NCBI GenBank assembly: GCA_963738445.1
Contig: CAVTWS010000011.1
Coordinates: 534,930-598,929, forward strand
From: CAVTWS01 sp963738445
GTDB lineage: Bacteria; Actinomycetota; Acidimicrobiia; Acidimicrobiales; SHLQ01
Length of the DNA stretch: 64,000 bases
Direction: 5' to 3'
In this document: piece by piece, positions 56,419 to 64,000 of the stretch
How positions within the stretch are numbered: the first letter of the stretch is position 1
How the letters are laid out: every line of letters starts with the position of its first letter
The notes under the pieces: model-generated
What the model saw: only the letters and a program-made list of their open reading frames with translations
Databases searched by the model: none
What the model was told of the DNA's origin: nothing
Program-made: the position numbers and the translations under genes

Positions 56419-59266
56419 GTGGCCGAACGTCTCGTCATCCGCGGTGCCCGTGAACACAACCTGCGCAACGTCGATCTCGACCTCCCGCGCGACCGAGCTG
56501 ATCGTCTTCACCGGTCTCAGTGGGTCCGGAAAGTCGTCGTTGGCGTTCGACACCATCTACGCCGAAGGTCAGCGCCGGTACGTCGAATCGCTCTCGGCGT
56601 ATGCCCGCCAGTTCCTCGGTCAGATGGACAAACCCGATGTGGATGTCATCGAGGGACTGTCGCCGGCGATCTCGATCGACCAGAAGTCGGCCTCCCGGAA
56701 TCCCCGTTCGACCGTCGGCACCATCACGGAGGTGTACGACTATCTGCGGCTGCTCTACGCGCGGATCGGGGTGCCCATTGCCCGAACGACGACACACCGA
56801 TCAAACGTCAGACCCCGAGCCAGATCGTCGACCGCGTGCTCGAGCTCCCCGAAGGCACCCGGTTCCAGGTGCTCGCCCCCGTGGTCCGTGGCCGCAAGGG
56901 CACCTACGACACGCTGCTCACCGATCTGGCCGGGCAAGGGTTCGTGCGCGCCCTCGTGGATGGTGAGCTGATCGAGCTGGCCGACCATGCGCAGCTCGAC
57001 CTCGCCCGCTACGAGCAGCACGACATCTCGGTGGTGGTCGACCGCCTGGTGCGTCGGGAAGGGGTGGAGCGGCGACTGACCGACTCCATGGAGACGGCGC
57101 TCCGGCTCGCCGAAGGCATCGCCGAGATCCAGATCGTCGACTCCGACGGAACAGAGCGCTCCGTCACCTTCAGCCAGCATCTGGCCTGCCCGACCTGCGG
57201 CACGTCGTACGGCGAGCTCGCGCCGCGCAACTTCTCCTTCAACTCGCCGTACGGCGCCTGCTCCCACTGCGACGGCCTGGGCACGGTGTACGAGGTCGAT
57301 CCCGAGTTGGTGGTGCCCAATCCCGATCTCTCGTTGGCCGGGGGCGCGATCGCCCCGTGGGCGGGGGCCAAGAGCCAGTACTTCATCCGGCTGATCGAGG
57401 CCGTGGCCGAGGAGAACGACATCCCGATCGCGGCGCCGTGGAGCTCGTTGAGCAAAGCGCAGAAGAAGCTGCTGCTCTATGGCACCAAGGGCAAGGTGGT
57501 GGTCAAGTACAAGAACCGCTACGGCCGGTCAGCGCCAGTACAACGCCGGGTACGAGGGCATCATCTCGTACCTCAAGCGGCGCCACAGCGAAGCGGAGAG
57601 CGACAACCAGCGCGACCAGGTCGAGGGCTACATGCGCGAGGTGCCGTGCCCCGAGTGCGAAGGCTCCCGGCTGAACCCGTTGTCACTGGGCGTGCGGATC
57701 AACGGGTTCTCGATCGCCGCGGTGTGCGCGCTGGCGATCGGCGAGGCGGCCAAGGTGCTCGCCGGCTTCGAGCTGTCGGATCGGGACCGCCTGATCGCCG
57801 AAGGGGTGGTCAAGGAGGTCAACGCCCGCATGGGCTTCCTCCTCGATGTCGGGCTCGACTACCTGACCCTCGGGCGTTCGGCGGGAACTCTGGCCGGAGG
57901 CGAGGCCCAGCGGATCCGGCTCGCGTCTCAGATCGGCAGCGGTCTGGTCGGTGTGCTGTACGTGCTCGACGAACCCTCGATCGGCCTGCATCAGCGCGAC
58001 AACAAACGCCTGATCGACACGTTGATCCGTCTGCGCGATCTCGGCAACACGGTCATCGTCGTCGAGCACGACGAGGACACCATCCGGGTCTCCGACCACG
58101 TGGTCGACATCGGGCCGGGCGCCGGTGAACTCGGCGGGCATGTGGTGCACTCCGGTCCGGTCGCCGATCTGCTGACCAACCCGAACAGCGTCACCGGCCA
58201 GTACCTGTCGGGCGCCCGATCGGTCCCCGTGCCCGCCCAGCGGCGTCAACCGGGCGAGCAGTGGCTGACCATCCGGGGCGCCCGCGAGAACAACCTCCGC
58301 AACCTCGACGTGCGGCTGCCGCTCGGCTGTTTCGTGACGGTGTCGGGTGTGTCGGGCTCGGGCAAGTCGACTCTGATCAACGAGATCCTGCACAAGTCCT
58401 TGATGCAGCGGATCTACTCGTCCAAGGTGCCGCCGGGGCTGCACAAGAGCATCGAGGGCCTCGAGCATCTCGACAAGGTGATCGGCATCGATCAGTCGCC
58501 GATCGGGCGCACCCCACGCTCCAACCCGGCCACCTACACCGGGGTGTTCGACCACGTCCGCAAGCTGTTCGCCCAGACCCCGGAAGCGAAGATCCGCGGT
58601 TACCTGCCGGGTCGGTTCTCGTTCAACGTGTCCGGCGGGCGCTGCGAGGCCTGCGCCGGCGATGGCACCATCAAGATCGAGATGCACTTCCTGCCCGATG
58701 TCTACGTCCCGTGCGAGGTCTGCAAGGGCAAGCGGTACAACCGTGACACCCTGGAGGTCACCTTCAAGGGCAAGAACATCTCCGAGGTGCTGGAGATGCC
58801 GTGCGGGGAGGCGTTGGAGTTCTTCACCAACCAACCGGTCATCGCCCGCCACCTGCAGACCGTGGTCGATGTCGGCCTCGGGTACGTGCGGTTGGGCCAG
58901 CCGGCGCCGACCCTCTCCGGAGGCGAGGCGCAGCGCGTGAAGTTGGCGAGCGAGCTGGCCAAACGATCGACCGGTCACACGATCTACATCCTCGACGAAC
59001 CCACCACCGGCCTCCACTTCGACGATGTGCGCAAGTTGCTCGGTGTGTCGAGCCGTCTGGTCGACCAGGGCAACACCGTCGTGGTGATCGAACACAATCT
59101 CGACGTCATCAAGACGGCCGACTGGCTGATCGACCTCGGTCCCGAAGGCGGCGCCGGCGGCGGCATGGTCGTGGCCGAGGGCCCACCCGAACTCGTCGCC
59201 ACCGTCGCCGCCAGCCACACCGCGAGGTTCCTGGCGCCGTTGCTCGTGGGAGCGGCGGGGAAGTAG
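56419..59266 (+). CDS. uvrA: Excinuclease ABC subunit A, frameshifted near 56496, 56772 and 57530
   Basis: About 949 residues once three single-base errors are undone. First ABC half: RGAREHNLRNVDLDLPRD, Walker A FTGLSGSGKSSLAFDTIYAE, zinc finger CPTCGTSYGELAPRNFSF with ACSHCDGLG, signature AGTLAGGEAQRIRLASQIG, Walker B GVLYVLDEPSIGLHQRDN. Second half: Walker A VSGVSGSGKSTLINEILHKS, zinc finger CEACAGDGTIKIEMHF with CEVCKGKRYNRDT, signature PTLSGGEAQRVKLASELA, Walker B IYILDEPTTGLHFDDVRKLL. Breaks: CGAGCTG for CGGCTG, CCC for CCCC, CGGTCAG for CGGCAG. UvrA finds DNA damage and loads UvrB. Essential motifs are intact, so sequence error is likely. Confidence 0.93.
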
Positions 59267-59329
59267 GGGCGCCGCTTCTCGTGGGAGCGGCGGGGATGTA
59301 GGGCGCCGCTTCTCGTGGGAGCGGCGGGC
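59233..59329. repeat. Tandem triplication of the uvrA 3' end
   Basis: GGCGCCGCTTCTCGTGGGAG followed by CGGCGGG occurs at 59268 and 59302, and with one change at 59233 inside uvrA, where it encodes the final APLLVGAAGK. Spacing is 35 and 34 bases. The two outer copies lie after the stop. Confidence 0.85.
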
Positions 59330-59402
59330 CAGCGGCCCGGGAACCGGGTGCGTCGCTGGACTGAGCCGGCGCGGTTGAGGAACATACTCACCAGTTCAGG
59401 AC

Positions 59403-60065
59403 CCGAAGATCGCTGCCGTCACCGCCATCGCCGGCAGCAACGGGATCGGGGAGGCGACGGCTCGGGCCTTCGTCAATGCCGGCTACCGGGTGTCTCGCCA
59501 GCAACGCAGGGCAGCGAGGAACTGTTCGGGCCGCTCGCCGACGGCACCCCCTACGACCTGGTGTTCGTGTTCGACGACATGGGGTACAGCTTCGAGCAGT
59601 CCGAGATCATGGCGGCCTACTGTCGAGCGCCTGAGTGGGTGAGGACGCGCGGGGCGAGCGATGACGGGCTCGTGCAGATCGACATGCTGCCCGAGTTCAA
59701 CGCCCGCCGGCCGTGGAACAAGGCGATGGAGTTCCTCGTCGAGCGCAACGTGGCCACCCGCATGGTGTGGACCGGCAAGATCTTGCGCCAGCCCGGCATC
59801 GCGCATCGCCAGCCCGCCGGCATCAGCGCATCGCCAGCCCGCCGGCATCGCGCATCGCCAGCCCGCCGGCATCGGGCATCGCCAGCCCGCCGGCATCGGG
59901 CATCGCCAGCCCGCCGGCATCGCGCATCGCCAGCCCGCCGACGGCCTCCCCAACCGCGAACAGGTGATGGACCGGGCGCTGTCGCTGCCCCCGCACCACG
60001 GGCTCACGAGCGACCACGTCGGCCACCTCGTCGAGTCGACAAGTGACTGGCTGGCGTCACTCTGA
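59403..60065 (+). pseudogene. Composite gene remnant: SDR N-terminus joined to a DegT/DnrJ aminotransferase fragment
   Basis: From 59403 one frame gives KIAAVTAIAGSNGIGEATAR and AFVNAGYRV, the nucleotide-binding start of an SDR. It breaks off near 59490. In another frame a DegT/DnrJ/EryC1 (RfbH-like) aminotransferase piece follows: DLVFVFDDMGYSFEQSEIMA (family: YSHVGYNLKxTDMQAA), VERNVATRMVWTGKILRQPG (family: IQTRMLFAGNLIRQP), and after the VNTR, LPNREQVMDRALSLPPHHGL. The middle and the PLP lysine region are missing. The repeat array inside also changes frame. This is debris of two genes; the assignment rests on motif memory. It fills the gap of about 870 bases after uvrA. Confidence 0.55.
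59797..59941. repeat. 24-bp VNTR, six units
   Basis: Units start CATCGCGCATCGCCAGCCCG and end CCGG: 59797-59820, 59821-59845 (25 bases, one extra A), 59846-59869, 59870-59893, 59894-59917 and 59918-59941. In the main frame each encodes IAHRQPAG; units 4 and 5 have GGG for GCG (IGHRQPAG). The extra base in unit 2 shifts the frame. There are no spacers, so it is not a CRISPR array. Confidence 0.92.
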
Positions 60066-60142
60066 CGCACCGGTGAGTTGGGTGCTGTCGGGCTCGTGGG
60101 GCAGCTGTCCGACGAGCGGCGCCTACAGTTTGAGTGGGGCCG

Positions 60143-61391
60143 TCAGTGACCTCGGCCGGGCGTGTAGCGCTGGGCGGCTTCGGGGTTGTCGGCGGCGGCG
60201 ATGCGGTCCTGAGCCGAGCTGAGCTCGGCCCGGGCCGCCGTGCTGTAGAGCGGGTTCGGGCGCGACCTCGTCGCCCGGCCGCGGCGGCAGCGAGAAAGAC
60301 GAGTACACGACCTTGCGGGGTCGCTCGACCGGCGGGTGGGCGCGGTGCAACGTGTCGCTGCAGTGCACAGTGATGTCGCCGGTGGCGGTCTCGAGCATCC
60401 GGGCCGGCAGGTCGAGGCCGGGGTCGCGGCCGGTGGCCATGGTGTTGGCTCGGTGTGATCCGGGGATCACACCGAGAGCGCCGCTCATCCGGTCGGCACC
60501 GGTCACGGAGATCCCGGTGGTGAGGCTGTTGCAGATGTAGGAGTGGCGACCCTGACCGCAGTCTTTGTGCCAGGGCAGGTCGGAGAGGCCCTTGACGATG
60601 CCGAGCGGCTTGACCAGACCCTCGGCGCCGCCCTTGTGGACGTGTTCGTCGCCGGTCAACTGGGTGAGCCATTGGTACCGGTCGTCGTGGACGAGGTCGC
60701 GCACGGTGTCGGACTTGTCGAGGAACTGCAGGACGCGGACGGCCTGGTGGTGGCCCTGGTGGTCGGTGGCCCACCACGAGTCGCCGTCGTCGGGGGTGGC
60801 CCGGCTGATCCACAGGTCGATGTCGTCGGCCACCGCCACCATCTCGGCGGGTTCGAACACGCCCCGCACGTGGAGGAACCCGGCCTCGGCAAGGAAATGG
60901 GCGATCTCCTCGTGGTCGTCGTCGAGTGTGAAGGTACGGTCGAGGTCGAGCGGGCCGCCGTCGAGATCGGTGAACGTGACGTCGCCGGTCTCGTGCACCT
61001 TCCGACCGTCGAACAGGGCCCGCAGGACGGGTTCCCAGCGGATCCACCCGCTGATGTCGCCTGCCGTGACCCGAACCCGGGCGGTCATGGCGAGGCCCAT
61101 CGTGGACTGGGCGTCCTGCACGAGGTCGGAGAGGCCGTCGGAGGCCATCTCTGCGACGATGCCGGCGTCGCCGACGTGGGGGAGGGCCACCAAGTCGTCA
61201 CCCTGGACGCGCAGGGTGAGGCCCACGCCGTCGACGAGGAACCCGAGCGCAGGTACTTCGGCGTACGACGCGCCCCGGGCGGCAAGCGGCCCGTGCACGG
61301 CCAGGGCCGCCGGGATCACACGGTCGAAGACCTCGTCACGCTCGAGCGCCCGGACATCGCGCTCGAGCCGAGTTCGCTGATCGACGGTCAT
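60143..61391 (-). CDS. Phytanoyl-CoA dioxygenase (PhyH) family protein, frameshifted near 60262
   Basis: About 416 residues. N-terminal 140 residues are a separate domain (ALGFLVDGVGLTLRVQGDDL; MGLAMTARVRVTAGDISGWI), followed by the iron/2-oxoglutarate dioxygenase: FLAEAGFLHVRGVFEPAEMV, the iron ligands in LPWHKDCGQGRHSY (H-x-D) and CSDTLHRAHPPVERPRKVVY (distal His and 2-oxoglutarate Arg), GALGVIPGSHRANT. Near 60262 one extra G changes frame; with it removed the C-terminus reads NPLYSTAARAELSSAQDRIA and YTPGRGH, ending at 60143. ATG 61391 is chosen; ATG 61403 is in frame. Hydroxylates an unknown small substrate. Confidence 0.8.
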
Positions 61392-61415
61392 GGCGCCCCC
61401 CATCTCGTCCGAAGG

Positions 61416-63199
61416 TCACAGTCTGGTCGATGTTTCCGCGGAAACACGTACCTGCTGGCCGGACGCCAGCGTTCGATGATCCTCGGCGTCGGATGGTGGC
61501 GCCGGCTGGACGGTCGACGGCCGTGTATCGGTCCGGTCGTCTGGCTCGGGTGTCGCCGGCGTTTCAGCGGAAACACGGTCGCGATGTCGGGCTCGGAAGT
61601 CGATGACGTCGCACAGGGAGCCGACGGCGTAGGCGAGGTCGAGTGGATCGTGAGCGTGGGGTGTGACCACCCCCGTGGCGCGGGCGAGATCCGACGGCGG
61701 CGAGGACGGTGGACGCACGACGGGGGGCACGATCGTGCCGTCGGGCCGATGGAAGGCGAGGCCCAGTGGATGGGGAGAGTCGGGGTGCCCGCCGACGATG
61801 GTGTAGTCGCCTTCGTGAACCAGGCGGTGGTGGAACGGGCACAGCAGCACCAGGTTGGTGAGCTGGGTGGGCCCGTGATCGACCCAGTGCCGGATGTGGT
61901 GCGCATGGAGCCGGTGGAACCGGTCGCACCCCGGGAACTGGCAGCGTTGGTCCCGGCGGCGCAGCGCACGCCGGACCCGGGCCGGTACCACCCGGCCGGC
62001 ACTGGCGTGGTCGACGGGATGACCGCCCATCGTGAGGATCCGGTGCAGCGTGCAGTCGCAGGCGAGGCGACGAGCGGTCTCGACGGTGACGCCACGCCCC
62101 GAGCCGAGCTCGGCGAGACGCCAGGAGAGCGGCCCGGCGTCGGCGAAGGGATCGAGGTGGTCGGCCCTGGCCCCGTTTGCCACCGGGCTGGCCTCGTGGG
62201 TGGCGCTCGGCTCGGCGGCGCTTTCGGCCGGGCTGGCCTCGTCGGTCGCGCTCGCCTCGGCGTGCTGGTGCGGATGGGTGGGCGCATCAGTCGACGACGG
62301 GTCGAGCAATCCGTCGAGGTCGGCGGTCAGGGTCACCAGGTAGCGGTCGTCGGGCCCCGGCCCGCAGTGGTCGGGATCGGCCTCGAGGACTCGCGAGGCC
62401 ATCACGACCAGCACGCCGGCGGCCCGTTCAGCCCTCGTCGGATGGTCGTCGCCGCATGTCGCGTGGTGGAGCTCGGCGATGTCGGAGTCGCGTCGACCTC
62501 GGCGGCGGCCGCGTCGTCGATCTGGCGGATCGCCGCGAGCAACAGCTCTCCGTCGTCGGGGGCGAGTCGGCCCACGACCACGAGCGAGCCGTCGGTGTCC
62601 CACCACCAGACGAACGTGAACGCGGACCCTGGGCGAGGCCGCGCCGGTCCCGGTCGTCCGGCGACGGATCGGGATCGACGCGCCGGGCCCGCCGGTAACC
62701 GGACACGATCCGTTCGAGCTGCTCGGCCGAGGCGTGGCGGGCGATCCCGACGAAGAGCCCCTCAGTGCCTTCATCGGCGACGCGACAGATGGCCCGGACC
62801 TGCGAGTACGACAGGCGCCCAGCCTCGAACTCCCGGCTCGTCTGCGGGAGCTCGGTCATCGCGGCGGCCACCCGCACCCGGTCCGCGCCGCTTGCGGTGA
62901 CAGGGCGCAGTAGCGCGACAACCACTGCGCCATCGTGGAGCAGCCCCACGTCTCGAACCCCGCCGGTCCATGTACGCGCCGATGATCCGGAGCCACCGGT
63001 ACTCGGCGGCGGCGAGATCGGAGGCCAGCAACGTGAGCTGACGCTCGAGGTGTTCGAGCGGGGCGTCGGCCAGGTCAGCGACGGCGGCATCGGCCACCGC
63101 CACGTCGGCCACGGAGATGCCGGTCGCCCAGCCCGGCGCGCCGGCCGGCTCATGGGTGGGCGGGTCGAACTCGGTGGGTAGGTCGTCGAGCATCGTCAT
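61416..63199 (-). CDS. DUF222 / HNH endonuclease domain protein (13E12-type), frameshifts near 62960, 62640 and 62500
   Basis: About 594 residues. N-terminal DUF222 region in pieces: PLEHLERQLTLLASDLAAAE; RVRVAAAMTELPQTSREFEA; GRLSYSQVRAICRVADEGTE; ASAEQLERIVSGYRRARRVD. After a variable acidic/Ala-rich middle, the HNH nuclease: RVRRALRRRDQRCQFPGCDR, LHAHHIRHWVDHGPTQLTNL, VLLCPFHHRLVHEGDYTIV, with the paired Cys and the AHH-H...C-x2-HH metal site intact. This actinobacterial family is often repeated in a genome and mobile-element linked; its role is unknown. The middle breaks may be sequence errors or decay. Confidence 0.8.
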
Positions 63200-63423
63200 G
63201 GTCCCGACTCTACGAAGGGGGTGTGACGGACATGATCATCAGCCTGGCACCCGCCGTGCACGCGTGCATCCGGCACCACCCACCACGGCTCACGTCGCCA
63301 CACCGGCCGAGTGAAACGCAAGCGGTCACGATCGCGTTGGGGTGCTGATCGGGGTGTCGCCCAATGGAGAGGAGTACTTCCGCTTCTTCCGCCAGGAATG
63401 TCGCCGATCAGCGACCGTGCGGC
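63200..63423. other. Intergenic stretch with nothing recognised
   Basis: 224 bases between the DUF222 gene start and the end of the edge gene. Short open frames here have no supporting ribosome site or recognisable product. Confidence 0.5.
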
Positions 63424-63999
63424 TCACGTCTCGCCGAGGGAGTGCGCCGGGAGAGGTGAGTGGCCGTGAAGGGCCGCGACGTAGGCGGGGCCGCCGCCAC
63501 TCCCGGGCGTGGCGAGGATCTCGTCGGCCGTGCGCCGGCTCTCCAACAGGCGGGTGGCCTCCCACGGATCGACGTGGAGCGACCAGCCCACCTGGCCCCC
63601 GTCCGACCGCCAGGAGCGGCCGTCGAAAGTGACATCCACGAAGCCCAGGCCGGCGTCGCGGAACGTCGGACCCAGGCCCTGCAGGGTGCAGTCGAGCACG
63701 AAGCCGACCTCGGGCCGGTCACGCAGTGGCGGCAGTCCGATCGTGGCCCTGGCGTCGTGCTCGTGGATGGCGAGGTCGACGAGGAGTAGGGCGTGGCCGG
63801 CGAGATACGGGGCGATGGCGGGGCCGTCCGGCCAGGCCGCCGCGAGGTTGACGGCAGTGCGCTGGCGGCCGTCGGCGACGAGGTCGTCGATCCACTGCTG
63901 GACGTCGCCGGTAGGCAGGTCGCCCGAGGCGAGCGCCGCCGGAAGGAGCGCCATGTGAGCGAGGAGGTCGTGCAGTGTCCAGGCCGGGCATGCGGCCAC
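63424..63999 (-). CDS. Maleylpyruvate isomerase / DinB-like family protein, N-terminus outside window
   Basis: About 191 visible residues, with the frame open to the right edge, so the first residues (including a likely His ligand) are missing. It begins ACPAWTLHDLLAHMALLPAA, the conserved CPxWTVxDLVAHL block of the mycothiol-dependent maleylpyruvate isomerase family, and has LVDLAIHEHDARATIGLPP with the second His region (HExD). The C-terminal part (about 110-191) resembles the SCP-2-like/MDMPI_C domain. Such proteins are metal-dependent and often use mycothiol, in keeping with the mshC gene at 22.7 kb. Exact reaction unknown. Confidence 0.75.
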   Translation of the reverse strand: MAACPAWTLHDLLAHMALLPAALASGDLPTGDVQQWIDDLVADGRQRTAVNLAAAWPDGPAIAPYLAGHALLLVDLAIHEHDARATIGLPPLRDRPEVGFVLDCTLQGLGPTFRDAGLGFVDVTFDGRSWRSDGGQVGWSLHVDPWEATRLLESRRTADEILATPGSGGGPAYVAALHGHSPLPAHSLGET

Positions 64000-64000
64000 C

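Noticed and set aside
55100..56971. Apparent membrane protein-UvrA fusion
   Set aside because: One frame happens to stay open across two frameshifts; the membrane protein ends at 56360 and uvrA begins at 56419 with its own promoter box.
59797..59941. CRISPR array
   Set aside because: The 24-base units abut with no spacers and no cas genes are near; it is a VNTR.

Overview
High-GC (about 68-70%) bacterial chromosome segment from an actinobacterium, most likely an Acidimicrobiia / Ilumatobacter-type lineage. Evidence: an F420 enzyme pair (LLM oxidoreductase, NADPH:F420 reductase), a MshC-type mycothiol ligase, an ANTAR regulator of PdtaR type, many leaderless genes (TAnnnT box 6-7 nt before a GTG/ATG), and the order pdtaR-polA-rpsA-coaE-uvrB-uvrA, which I recall from Mycobacterium.

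Layout. 0-12 kb: mixed housekeeping and metabolic genes (epimerase end, F420 oxidoreductase, secreted 5'-nucleotidase, DivIVA-like coiled-coil proteins, SDR, agmatinase beside a PPOX gene remnant, a large LuxR ATPase, a zinc-ribbon protein, a trypsin-like protease, thiamine diphosphokinase). 12-16.5 kb: ABC transporters on the minus strand, heavily frameshifted. 16.5-24 kb: two CNNM/CorC-type proteins, an M23 murein hydrolase, RmlD-like reductase, FabI, F420 reductase, MshC. 24-30 kb: backbone pdtaR, polA, a methyltransferase, rpsA, ending in a strong terminator and four tandem hairpins. 30.2-41.5 kb: a complete-looking Tad/Flp pilus locus (CpaB, TadZ, TadA, a von Willebrand-TadB fusion, TadC, a membrane protein, a sensor kinase and response regulator, Flp pilin) placed between rpsA and coaE. 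41.6-44.4 kb: coaE and uvrB. 44.4-56.4 kb: a second accessory block between uvrB and uvrA: a membrane-anchored Hsp70-like protein, divergent from a very large repetitive acidic protein followed by two bacterial dynamin-like GTPases, then an ECF sigma factor and a polytopic membrane protein. 56.4-64 kb: uvrA, a decayed region of gene fragments with a 24-bp VNTR, a phytanoyl-CoA dioxygenase-like protein, a DUF222/HNH protein and a mycothiol-dependent-isomerase-like fragment at the edge.

How parts work together. The Tad genes would build an inner-membrane pilus motor for the Flp pilin, and the embedded two-component pair is placed to control it. The Hsp70/scaffold/dynamin block recalls the mycobacterial iniBAC envelope-stress operon in gene order (repetitive protein, dynamin, dynamin) but has a much larger, unrelated-looking scaffold and an added anchored Hsp70; it is the best candidate here for a little-described system.

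Quality note. Many conserved genes, including uvrA, are split by single-base indels concentrated at 12.3-15.1 kb and 49-63 kb. I read most of these as sequencing or assembly errors rather than real pseudogenes, and annotate each such gene as one feature.
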